62,000 nucleotides of DNA, taken from NCBI GenBank assembly GCA_009760855.2, contig WPIO01000029.1, forward strand, positions 4,515,001 through 4,577,000, given 5' to 3'. Every line of letters begins with the position of its first letter. Within the stretch, counting starts at the first letter, position 1. The stretch comes from Cristatella mucedo (Eukaryota > Bryozoa > Phylactolaemata > Cristatellidae). Positions 41,688 through 51,999 of this stretch are shown here, piece after piece. The translations under genes were made by a program, and so were the position numbers. The notes under the pieces were generated by a model. It did not search any database and was not told the origin of the DNA. It saw nothing but the letters and a program-made list of their open reading frames with translations.

Positions 41688-43339
41688 CTGGCACACACAG
41701 CCTTTTATTTTTTGTACTCTATTTAATTTATGCTCTGACCATCGGTATGGTTGTGCAATTTGTTTGCTTGGTTGTGTGCATCAAGGGAATGGTCAAAGTA
41801 ATGTCCACGCTCTTTAGCTTTCGCACGAGTGAAGATTTATATGGTTGTTTTTGATTGGCAATCCGTACATAGTGGCTTTACGCCTGTCAAAACTGTTGAC
41901 TGGAAACGATAAGGGTACATGGCTGCACTGTTGGTCGATGCTAGAAGCCAATTGTGTAGGCCTTCTAGTTCTGCTACTCTACCGTGTGTTTCTCCAACCA
42001 TGTAATGAAAATTGAACTCAGTGCAGCGCTCGGACTACTTTTGTGTCGATGTTCACCTACTTAGAACTTTGCATGTGATTTGTATTACATGTGATACACT
42101 TAGGGCTGTGGTTTAGCCGTAGGTCATCCAACTGTCGATTTAGCCACGTCTACATCTATTAATTTGTCGATCGTAGCTGTTTGGCCTACTGCTAATTGGT
42201 ATCCTGACACGTAGGAGCCTCTGCTGCATGTCTGTCGTTTTGTTGCTATCAGTCCATGTGTTTGCAATCGCCTCAAGAGTAAGCTTGGTTAGTTCAGAAT
42301 GTGGGTTAGCAAGCACAAGGGTGGCCAGTTGTAATGTATTTTCTCAGATATTACCTATAGTTTCTTTTTGATGAGAAAGAATACATCAGCTAGTTTTCTT
42401 CTACTAAATACATCTTTTGACCTTATTTAATAACCAAGTTTTTAACGAATCGCCCATTATGTCTCCTACGCAAGTGCTTGTGTCGGAAATAGACAGGCTT
42501 CAATTGAGCCTTAGAGACTACAATGGAATATCTCTCTGAGCTGCTAATACATATTCCAAACATGTCTTTGCAGCTTGGCATTGAACCTGCAACACTTACA
42601 TTAGTCTTGCGGCTTATTCTAAGCTAGCAGATGTGGCAATGTACTGTATCACTCCTTCACTATCGACTTGTGAGTGTTTCTAAACGAATACGTTTTCATA
42701 TAAACGCTTTGCTTCTCGATGACGACTTCAGGGTGCTTTATTCTAGAGAGGCTTCTCTGCAGTGTGCACAAGCACAATCTGCCCAGAATGTCCGTGGAAG
42801 GACTTACCATACCAATGCTTCTTAGTCCTCCCATAGCCTTTTATCCGGAAAGTACTTTATTAAATACATTAAATTTGAATACTGGGGACTGTAAAATCTT
42901 ACTAAGGTGGCTGGCTCTAACTCCCCGGCTTAGAAGCACTAGATGTAGGCCGTATAGTATCTCATCTTTTCTCAGATCGCTTTTGATTTGGCGATCTAAG
43001 CTGTAAACCACGGTTCATGACTTTCGTCAGTGCATGGGCGACCCCAATTTCGCCTCTGCACACTGCCCCAAACCGTGGTGTATTTTTTTAGCGAACCTTA
43101 GTCCCGAATCCACCAACTTGTGAGTATTGTCTGTCAGAGATTTTTGGAGCTCTTCACTGAGTGACCAAGTTGCAAACTCTGTTCTGAAAAATATTGGAAT
43201 AGTTAATTCGCTACTCGGCGGGTTTCCCAAGTTTTCGTTGAAGCTCGTGCAGACCTACGTAAACTGAGCATCCCGACTCCCTGACAAGTGGGGGCTGGTT
43301 CTAATCAGTCACCCTGCTGCTTAAGGATCTAGGTTAGGC
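41688..43339. other. 3' UTR and intergenic sequence downstream of MPHOSPH6
   Basis: No gene was recognised. The small ORFs near 42631-43006 overlap in several frames. ATTAAA occurs at 42859-42864. Confidence 0.4.
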
Positions 43340-43440
43340 CCCGGAGTAAGGTGCTCACCTTCAACGGCCGAGGTCGTGGGCTCCAGCATTTTGCAAGTAC
43401 ACAGGCTTTAGTTATAATAATACTAAGCTAATACATTTGA
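43340..43440 (+). mobile_element. SINE fragment (family A)
   Basis: It contains AAGGTGCTCACC, GGCCGAGGTCGTGGGCTC and a short AT-rich tail. It abuts the 3' end of a minus-strand LINE at about 43413. Confidence 0.65.
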
Positions 43441-44205
43441 TAAAGCACCATCGGACAACTCAGCTCTCTTTCTAGGCTCTTCACATTTGCTGCAAAGGAA
43501 GCATAATTGAGTGGTTAGTGGTATCATGCTCGATAAACAACAAAAAAAACATTGTTAGGGGTGACGTGCATAGGGTCAGCATGCTAGTGTAGTTAGTGGC
43601 AGCATGAGCAGTGTCTGCACGCATAAGGACATTTAGGACGAATCGCAGGGACCCACTAAATACTGTCATAAATAGATGCTTTGATAGTTTCTTTTTTAAA
43701 TGTGGACAAGTCAGGAGATGTGACAAGTCGGGAGTGAGTTCCAGGCTTTGGGAGCATACAAACTAAAGGCACGGTCTCTAAAGGATTTGAGGTGTATTCG
43801 AGGTATAGGTAAACAGTTTGATTCCGAAAAGCGAGTGGTGCTATGCTTAGCCTGGTGGGAGAGTAGATCTAATAGGTAGGCTAGAGCCAAAGAATGAAGG
43901 GACCTAAAAGTGAGCGACAGAACCTTTCGGTGCGTTGCTTGACTATGTGCTAGTGCAGGTCGGCGAGAAGTGGTGTGATGAGGCAACTGCGACGTTCACG
44001 GCCGACAAGCCTGGCTGCAGAGTTTTTCGCCAGCTATAAGCTCCTGCGTGCACCGGCCAGTAGAATAGCAAGCAGCGATTTACAGAAGTGAAGACGAGAT
44101 GCCACAAATGCACGGACCAATTTAGACGTAGTATCCTTAGCTAAATAAGCCCGACTATCAACCACGCTATGTAGCTAAAAGCATGCGTCAACATAAACTT
44201 GATAT
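43413..44205 (-). mobile_element. 5'-truncated LINE copy
   Basis: On the minus strand: VLSLTFRSLHSLALAYLLD, RAFSLYAPKAWNSLPTC, LSKHLFMTVFSGSL, 3' UTR and the hairpin tail at the left end. Frameshifts are present. Confidence 0.88.
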
Positions 44206-44384
44206 AAGGCTATACTTCAAGGTTTTCGCAATACAGTCGTCCCACTCGTGTTACATTTAAAGTGAAAATGAAGTAGGCTACTCCTCACAATATATGCTTC
44301 GTCTATTTCAACAGTCCCTTGTGTGAATCATACCTGTGCGTTTTATTATCACCATCCCGTTGATATATCGTGCTCTCTTCACCA

Positions 44385-44455
44385 CAGTATTTGTAAGGTG
44401 CCTAGAAAGAGATTAGGTTCTGAGGGCGCTAAGCATATGGACTATTATTGCTATC
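44385..44455 (+). mobile_element. LINE 3'-tail fragment
   Basis: TTGTAAGGTGCCTAGAAAGAG, TTAGGTTCTGAGGGCGCTAAG and a short ATT repeat. Confidence 0.75.
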
Positions 44456-44465
44456 TTCACATCGA

Positions 44466-44600
44466 GGCTATGACTGAGGGGGGCCAGCATTCAGCCGAAG
44501 CGTGCGTGTGACGAAAGCCAAGCTGCGCGAAAGGGAGCCAATCCCCGCCGACATCAAAGCCTAGTACCCGGTCAGCTAAGGTGGATAGTGTTTACTTTTT
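44466..44600. repeat. dispersed repeat, copy 1 of 2
   Basis: It shares a series of blocks with 46035-46180, including GTGTGA.AAA.CCAAG, GAAAGGGAGC.AA and GCCTAGTACC, in the same order and spacing. The family is unidentified. Confidence 0.6.
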
Positions 44601-44794
44601 CCGCTGCTAGCACACAATCCTCCTGCCATCTATCGGTTTGGGGTCTGCACGACGAGAGTCGTACGCATCCGCGTGAGCGAATGTTGTCAGAAGTTGTTGC
44701 CACTCGCTTAGCTTCGAATTTGCACGTATCATTAAGTCTTAGTCGTAGGAAGTTTAGTTTGATTATATACAGGCCTGTACTGCTCCTTTACTAA

Positions 44795-45060
44795 ACTGCA
44801 GGTGAACAACTGTTGGGAGCATCATCGTGAGGGACCGGTGCACAGCTGTGGTCCGTCTGCGATGTGGCGTGGACACTGGCCGGTAACCAGCAGGTGAACA
44901 GATGGTGGGTTCACCATCGCGGTCGGCCGGTGACAGCTGCAGTCCGCCTCGGATGAATCGTCGGGGTCGGCTAGTGCACAGCCACGGTCGAGGATAGGGG
45001 ACTCGAGTGGGAGAGAGGGGCGAAGGAAGTCTTGCTTGCCTCTGCTCCGTGCGTCCTACA
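44795..45060. repeat. diverged tandem duplication, period about 89 bp
   Basis: GCAGGTGAACA occurs at about 44801 and 44890. Each is followed by similar blocks (GGTGCACAGCTG / GGTGACAGCTGC; GTCCGTCTGCGATG / GTCCGCCTCGGATG). A third partial copy starts near 44970 (GTGCACAGCCACGGTC). A (GGT)n tract follows at about 45068-45082. Confidence 0.65.
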
Positions 45061-45644
45061 TTAAACTGGTGGTGGTGGTGGTCATCGGCAGGCGTTTCTC
45101 TGCGTGCGTAAACCAAACAACAGGAAGGAGAGTAAACAAAACAAGTGTCCAATTTGAAACGCCAATTCCGTACTACATTTACGAAACCCCTATACCACAT
45201 TTATTCCGTCGTTGTTATAAATAGAGAGATATTACCACTGGCCTGTGCTGCAAAAGGGCACTAGCAGCTTTTTATTTCAGTCCTCCGCCACAATGAAGCG
45301 CAGGCAACGGGTGTTAGTCCTGTCCGACGCAAGACAAACATTAGTGACGCTTGCACCTCGAAAAACGCCGAACGAGTCGAAGATGCCGCTTCAATTCGTG
45401 AAATACTCTAAGACGGTAGCGGAGCATGGCAGCAATGATGAGCACAATTACCTTATTGTCACAAGTGCACATCCACTGTGTAGAGCTGTCTATTTCATAG
45501 TCACAGAGAGAAATGAGTGTAAGGTACCAGCCCATGTGGAAAATTCACGTCTGTCTACCTGCTAGAATATAACTGACTAACTATTATGTGTCATATCCTG
45601 TTCCTATAGGTTGGTATTTTCGAACCGCAAATAATCTATGGCTG

Positions 45645-45940
45645 TCATAATCTGGTTGATGCAGCACTTCTCGCAGACCGGCACTGGCTCCGATCAAGCA
45701 AAGCATCGATTTCAAAGTATCGTCACTCACTTTTAGGCTCTTGTTAGCTAGCTCCAACCTGCCTATTGGAACTGCGTCCCAACTCGGTTAGGCATCGTAC
45801 CATCCGATCTTCTGACTCAAATCGTTTAGCCAAGCCTTGAAATAACATGGAATCGTTTAGATAGCATGCCTTTCGTTCCTATGCTCCCGAAGCCTAGTAC
45901 TCACTCCCAACTGGATTTAAAAGAATCTAAAAACGTGTCA
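45645..45940 (+). mobile_element. degraded LINE fragment
   Basis: It matches the C-terminal coding region (CCGGCACTGGCT...AAAGTATCGTCACTCACTTTTAGG; later TTCCTATGCTCCCGAAGCC). The tail is missing. Confidence 0.65.
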
Positions 45941-46034
45941 GTAGCACGACACTCGGTCGCCGTTCGCTCACTCCTTCTGAAGTCGTCACATCGGCTCCCG
46001 ACTTAATATATGAAAAGTCCACATCCATTGAAGA

Positions 46035-46180
46035 GAGCAGTCTATTTCGTAGCTGCAGAGAGGCATGAATGCACAGCACTAGCCATCGTGTGAGAAAACC
46101 AAGTACAGAGAAAGGGAGCTAAGCCACGACCAAGAGCGCAGCCTAGTACCTTGCTAGCTAATTCGGAGAGTGAGGGTCTT
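46035..46180. repeat. dispersed repeat, copy 2 of 2
   Basis: This is the partner of 44466-44600. An additional shared block (CTGTCTATTTC.TAG, ACAGAGAG.AATGA-like) also links 46045 with 45485, so this family may be longer than the two blocks listed. Confidence 0.55.
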
Positions 46181-46221
46181 TCAAGCTGGCGGGTATAAGT
46201 ACCGGGAGAGATAATACAGAG

Positions 46222-46224
<3 letters not shown>

Positions 46225-46303
<79 letters not shown>

Positions 46304-46399
46304 CCCACTCTCTCTCTCCCCCTCTCTCTCGCCTCCTCTCTCTCTCTCTCCCTCGCTCTCTCTCTCTCACTCTCTCCCTCTCTTGCTCTCTCTCTCTCT
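46225..46399. repeat. (CT)n microsatellite, interrupted
   Basis: About 170 bases of CT dinucleotides with CCCC, GC and CACT interruptions in the right half. RERERE frames on the minus strand are artefacts. Confidence 0.96.
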
Positions 46400-48235
46400 A
46401 GCGTGCTGACACCAAGGCTCGTGCTGCTCCTGAGACCCGGTACATCAGCTTGCCGCTGGAGCCTCTCGGGGCTGCACGGCGACGAAAGTGTTCGAGCGTA
46501 TTCGCGTGCACGCAGTGATCGATCTAATGAGATGCAGCAGCACGCCTAGCTTCAAATGTGTATCTAACGAGAAGGATTAGCTTTATACTTGAGCTGAAGA
46601 GCATAACATGGTTATATTTCATTGAAATGACAATTATACACCACATGTATTCTCTCGTGGGTGTAGACTGGGCGCCGTAACCACTGACATCCGAGCAAGT
46701 CGGGGGCTCGCGGGCAGGGGCGGATGCAGTTCATGAAGTGGGCGGGGTGAGGCCGGTCCTTGACCACTCTCATCGCCCCTCGGCCGACGGTGGGTGGCTT
46801 CGCTACCCTTCGCTGCCGGCCGCTTCGAGGTATCCGTCCTTCGGGCGGTAAGTTGGCTCGAAGGCGATGGCTCAATAGTGCAGCATTGCTTTTTGGGCGC
46901 TGTCCTTGACGCAGTCATTCTGCTAAATCGTATGGTATGGGTGCAGTACTTGTCGGGTCCTTTTCGTGAAGTGAAGTAGGCCGCTGGCTTCCAGCAGTGA
47001 CCAGTGTTTCTCGAAGGCGTGTTGCATCGTTGTCTTACCGCTGGCTTTTGAGCACGCACACCAATTTAAATCGCAGAAAAACACGTGTAGCTGTGCCCGA
47101 GTTACTGCGAACATACTCCACGGGGTATTGGTAGCGAGGGAGAAGTGGATAGATAAGTATACGGCGTGTCGAAGAGTCGACGTCAATTCTATGCAGGCCG
47201 ACAAGGGATGCGAGCCATCCGAAGACAACCGGTGTGTGGCATTTTTTTCGATAGCTAGAACGTGTGGTCTGCTCCCTCTGTCCACATCCACAGTTCGGCG
47301 TCGGCGTTTCGACGCGAACGTACTGCGCTGCTGCTTACTGCTCAGCTATCTAAAGGATGCTGTACGAAATCGACCGATCGATCGATTCGGCTGCAAATTC
47401 GGTAGGGCGGCCGCTGTTTCCCCAGCTCGCGCTTTCAAGTACAGAGAACGGATAGTGCAGACTTCCGTCTTTTCTTGGGCCTCCCTATTTCTCTTGCTCT
47501 TTGGACTGTGGCTGATCGGTGCAGAGATTATCATCGTCCGACCGCAGCAGATTACTCTTTATCGTCTTTGTCAGCGCTGGTTTTTGTACAGCGCTTCACA
47601 GTTATGCTGCTGTGTGAGTTCAACTTGTGCTCGCGCACTGGATGAACTATCTTGCTTTTAGCTGCGGTGGGATACGATCGTTGTCGCATGTAAAGCATTA
47701 CTAGGCAGCAGCTGCACGAGGAGGTACTTCTTTCAGGCCTGTGGGTACTGTTTTTTATACAATAGCCTGTCAAGAAATCCGTAAAACTCGATTACAGGTT
47801 GAGTATTATGTGGCTAGATGGCCGCAGCCGACCATAGGGGCCGAACATAAGCCGCACAACGCCATTGTGAGTTGGGAAAAGCATACTCGAAGTGGATAGT
47901 GTGGTCGGTGTTTATCATTTGTTTTGATTATGCAGCAGCAACATCTAGAGAACACGAAGAAGCCTGTTTGGAGCCTTCAGGTAGATGGAGATGGAGTTAA
48001 ATTATTCATCAGGGCTCGAGTTCGGCCCACCAGTCTTTAGATTAGTGCACCCTTGTATTGCATGGCTCTGGGATTATATTCGTTGGCTGCATTCGACATA
48101 TATTTAGAGGTTACATTATTTCGTCAAGATGTGGGACTTCTTGCAGTGACCATTATAAATTAAGGGAACCTGTCTCGATGATTTCTTACTGTGGAATAGG
48201 TGGTATGATGTGATAATTCTGCAATGCTATTAAAT
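46400..48235. other. intergenic sequence, partly GC-rich, nothing confirmed
   Basis: A GC-rich stretch at about 46680-47060 contains CAGGGGCGGATGCAG, which resembles some hAT-type transposon ends, but no inverted partner was found. The 177-codon ORF at 47128-47661 has no recognisable domain and is probably spurious. An upstream non-coding exon of CROT could lie anywhere in this interval. Confidence 0.35.
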
Positions 48236-48387
48236 AATTCGTTTATATAGCACCCTAAGAAAACTTAATATGTATTCCGGTGCTTGTTTTATGCAAAGTG
48301 GCTCGAGCCCACGACCTCGTCATCAAATACATTCACCTTGCCCTCGGTCGAGGCGAGCACCTTAACCATTAGGCTAAACCTGCAGTG
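48236..48387 (-). mobile_element. tRNA-derived SINE (family A)
   Basis: On the minus strand: TAGCCTAATGGTTAAGGTG (A-box-like), GAGGTCGTGGGCTCGAGCC (B-box), then a short body and a tail AGTTTTCTTAGGGTGCTATA. It carries an extra internal duplication of the tRNA-like head. Confidence 0.8.
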
Positions 48388-48984
48388 CCATTTCTGTGGT
48401 GCTTAGCATACTTCGTTCTTGTGTATAATTCACCAATACTATATTAAGCCGAAGCCACCCTAACTATGTTTTACTTATATGTGTACGTGTACAGTCATAT
48501 TGTCAACAGGTGTATGCACAGCCTAGGTGACCTACTAAAGTTGGTACTAAGGACAGGTCAGAATTTATATATGAAACTACCCAGCAAGTGCATGTAACTT
48601 GTCAATTAAGCAGTGAAATATGTCAGCATTTGTAAATTACTTATTGAATTTAAGCAGACTTAGAATAAGAAAAATAAGCAAAGCACTGCATACCACTAAT
48701 TGAAAGGAGGTAGAAAGTTTATATCCAGCTAGTTCCTTTTTCCAGCTAGTTTACCTTACAATTGTTTTCTAATTCGGCATAGAAAGGCGTTGAGCTAATC
48801 ATGCTTGCCCTTTTCTTACTTTTTGCCAGAGTTACGAAAATCAACCACGATGCTGCGTCTTACTGTTGGCAATTGTAGCGCATTTTTGTTTCCCACCTCA
48901 AGCACCCTTCTTGCTTGCACTTGCACCTTTTCCAGTATCCTTCATGCTGACTGTATCCATCATGTTGCTTAAAATATGCTCGAT

Positions 48985-49064
48985 ACTCAGCAAATGTGAA
49001 GCGCCTAGAAAGAGATTGAGTTCTCTGAGGGCGTTTTATCAAGTGCATTATTATTATTATTATT
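48985..49064 (+). mobile_element. LINE 3'-tail fragment
   Basis: CAGCAAATGTGAAGCGCC, the AGAGA...TCTCT hairpin, GGGCGTTTTATCAAGTGC and (ATT)n. Confidence 0.88.
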
Positions 49065-49979
49065 GCTGAATTTGCACATTTTCTATTTTAAAACGGCCTT
49101 TAAAACTTGCAGATTCTATACCGGAGCACCTACTGAATGTAACTATGCCAAAAAAACGGCTTTCGTTATAAGTAATTAATCTTAATAGTCCAGTCCTACC
49201 TTAATCCTAAGCTTCGACCAGCTGCTACAATTCTTGATCTGTTCTTGTCCAGGCTGAAACTATGATCGAATGGCTGTCCGAAGGCTAGTTTGGCTCAAGT
49301 CCGAGCAGCTTTTTAAAACGCCCCTTTGTGTGACTTCAGTCACAGCAGCACATGGCCTGCTAATGCTACCCACCTTAGCTTTTAGTGAATATGCCTAAAA
49401 TCAGCTTCACTTGCTAGAATCAGAGACATTCATATAACCCAGCCGGAGGTTGCCAGTAGGAGGTCTGATCTCCATAGATTAACCAGAGTTAGTGCATATG
49501 GTCATGTTATGTGCGACCCAGGGATCGAAATAGCCATGGCAGTGGTGCCACTGTGGTGCCAGTATACAGACTATGGTGGCGACTTGAGGAGTTTGGGTGG
49601 TACGTGCACTTTTGGATCTAGGCCAGATATGGCTGTGTATGCCGAGGTGGTGTGTCTCCAAAAATCCATATACCCCAGGAATTAGCACAAATCTCTAATA
49701 TTGATGAGTTTTACCCGGCCACAATACTACCACAAGGTAGAATTTATATGTGAAGCAATAATTATAGTGTATATCTATATGCACACACAGTTTTCGATTT
49801 TCCTCCTGTACATATTTGGCTACAAGGAACTGCTGAATTGCCTGTCAGTATGCTGGCTCACCAACTAGGTCAGCCGAAATTCAGTAATATGGCATCATTG
49901 ACGGTAGAAACAGTAAACTTCCTACCTTGGACATATTTCCCATAGCATTAAAAGGCCACCTGTTAAGAACATCTTTTGG

Positions 49980-50065
49980 TTTAAGGTTTGGGATATGGGG
50001 TTTAGGGCTTAAGATTTAAGGTTTAGTTTGAATGGATTTTTGGTTAAGGTTATACGGTTTACCGC
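49980..50065. repeat. degenerate TTTAGGG/TTAAGG-type repeat tract
   Basis: Irregular repeats of TTTAAGG, TTTGGG, TTTAGGG and TTAAGG over about 85 bases. It resembles a decayed telomere-like or simple G-rich repeat, but the unit is not constant. Confidence 0.5.
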
Positions 50066-50089
50066 CCACAGATGCTGGTACTAGTCACA

Positions 50090-51240
50090 GATAATAATAA
50101 TAATAATACTAATGCACTCGATAAAGCACCCTCAGAGAACTCAATCTCTTTCTAGGTGCTTTACATTTGCTGCAAACGGAAACACGATTGAATGCTGAGT
50201 AATATCATGCTTGATAAACTACATGAATAACATGGTTAGGGGTGACATGCACAGGGTCAGCATGCAAATGTGGTTAGTGGCAGCATGCACAGTGTCAGCA
50301 CGCATAAGCACATGAAGGACGAATCTCAGGGATCCACTAAATGCTGTCCTAAATAGGTGTGTTTTTAAGTTCTTTTTAAATTTGGTCAAGTGAGGGGATG
50401 TTCTGACGCAAGTCGGGAGGTAGTTCCAGGCTTTGGGAGCATACGAACTAAATGCACGGCCTCCATAGGATTTAAGGTTTGTACGAGGCATTGGTAAACT
50501 GTTGGATTCCGAGAAGCGGTGGTACGATGCTTGGCCTGGTGGGGGAGTAGATCTGAGAGATAGGCTGGAGTCAAAGAATGAAGTGACCTAAAAGTGAGCA
50601 ACAAAACCTCGAAGTCGATCCGTTGCTTGACTGGTCGCCAGTGCAGGTCGGCGAGAAGTGGTGTGATGTGGCAACTGCTACGCTCACGACAGACAAGCCT
50701 AGCTGCGGAGTTTTGCACCAGCTATAATCGCCTGATCGCACATGCCGGTAGGCCAGCAAGCAGTGAGTTACGGAAGTCAAGACGGGATTTCACAAATGCA
50801 CGGACCAACTTAGACGTGGTATCCTTATCTAAACAAGCCCGAATTTTTGCAATGTTATGAAGCTGAAAGTAGGCAGACTTGATTGTGGAGCTGATGGGGT
50901 CGTCTAACGAGAGGTCACTTTTTAACATGACACCTAGATTTCGTGCAGATTCCACGGGAGATATGCTGGCAGAGCCGATTTTGAGTATTCGCCTTTCCAA
51001 TTTCTGAATCACACTGGGTTTGCCCATAACTAGTAAGTTAGTTTAATCATCGTCTAATTTTAGAAAATTTGCTGCCATCCATGTGTGGATGTCATCAATA
51101 CATGCAGCAAGTAAGTTGAGAGAATTTGAGGTGCTCGAAGGCTGGGAGGGATCAAAGCAAAGGTACAACTGAGTGTCATCTGCATAGAAGTGAAATCCTA
51201 GATTGTGCTTGGCAATCATATCAGCAAGAGGGATGCTGTA
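50090..51240 (-). mobile_element. 5'-truncated LINE copy with YADD motif
   Basis: On the minus strand: PLADMIAKHNLGFHFYADD-type coding (split by a frameshift, near 51190-51240), MGKPSVIQKLERRILKIGSA, NLGVMLKSDLSL, AYFQLHNIAKIRACLDKD, CAIRRLQL, AARLVCRERSSCHITPLLAD, WNYLPTCVRTSP, LKTHLFRTAFSGSL, 3' UTR, hairpin tail and (AAT)n. It is one of the longest and least decayed copies and lies upstream of CROT. Confidence 0.93.
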
Positions 51241-51861
51241 CTCCTCCTATGGGCACAGTGCCCGTTGCAGGAAGTTCACCGGTTCTTTGCTAAACGATGC
51301 CGCCTTAGCTGATAGGCTATTATCTTGCATAAAAGAAGCTGAAGTTATAACTGCTGCAAGCATATGGCAAAGGTAGCTTAAAGATATGGCTTCGTATAGA
51401 CAGCCTCTACCGAGGTCGAGTACCCACTTTTTAGAATTAGTTTGTTGTGAATTTATTGCTGCTGCAAGCACAGCCTTAGCACATTGAGTCTTAAGTAGAA
51501 AAGTGTCCCATTCTGGCAGCATATCTGTTCTGCCATGTTTAGGCAGTAGTGCTACGAAAATAATATCCACCACTTACACTGTGACGTTCAATGTGCACAC
51601 CAGTATATTTGTAGCAGGGATCGCTGTTTTTCTCCTTGCGTTCATGCAACTGCTTCGAAACCTCTGCTGATACAAATTGATTACATGACAAGGATGTTAT
51701 CGTAGCAAATCTATGAGAACTGTCATGTGCTTATATTGCATCCTTTAGTGAATTGTGTCGTCATGCTTAAACTCGCCCTGGTCCAACGTTGTTCTGAGGC
51801 CTAGTCGTGCTTCTCGGCCTCCGAATTGGCATAGAAACGATGCCAATTAGCTTTTCTTCAG
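51241..51861. other. upstream/5' intron region of CROT
   Basis: No repeat or exon was recognised. The splice acceptor at 51860-51861 implies at least one non-coding exon further upstream, which I cannot place. The 108-codon minus ORF at 51247-51573 is not supported. Confidence 0.4.
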
Positions 51862-51999
51862 GGCTGCCGATGATGGAAACTTACATCAGGCCACAGTTTT
51901 TCCAAAGTTCAGACGAGAAGACGTTTGGGCATGACAAGAGACTCCCGTCCCTGCCTGTGCCGCAGTTGCAGCAAACATTGAAGAAGTATCTCGAGTCAG
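51862..51999 (+). CDS. CROT: CROT exon with start codon
   Basis: The acceptor is GCTTTTCTTCAG|G and the donor GAGTCAG|GTAACT, ending in phase 1. The likely start is ATG 51870 (the next codon is also ATG). The frame stays open upstream to 51807, so an earlier start is not excluded if the acceptor is not used. Confidence 0.88.

Noticed and set aside
46042-46370. RERERE-rich minus-strand ORFs
   Set aside because: They are produced by the (CT)n tract.
46715-46760. hAT-like terminal sequence CAGGGGCGGATGCAG
   Set aside because: No matching inverted end or 8-bp target duplication was found nearby.
47128-47661. 177-codon + ORF
   Set aside because: No domain, no splice-consistent structure and Cys/Leu/Arg composition typical of a chance frame. 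Kept only as part of the intergenic description.
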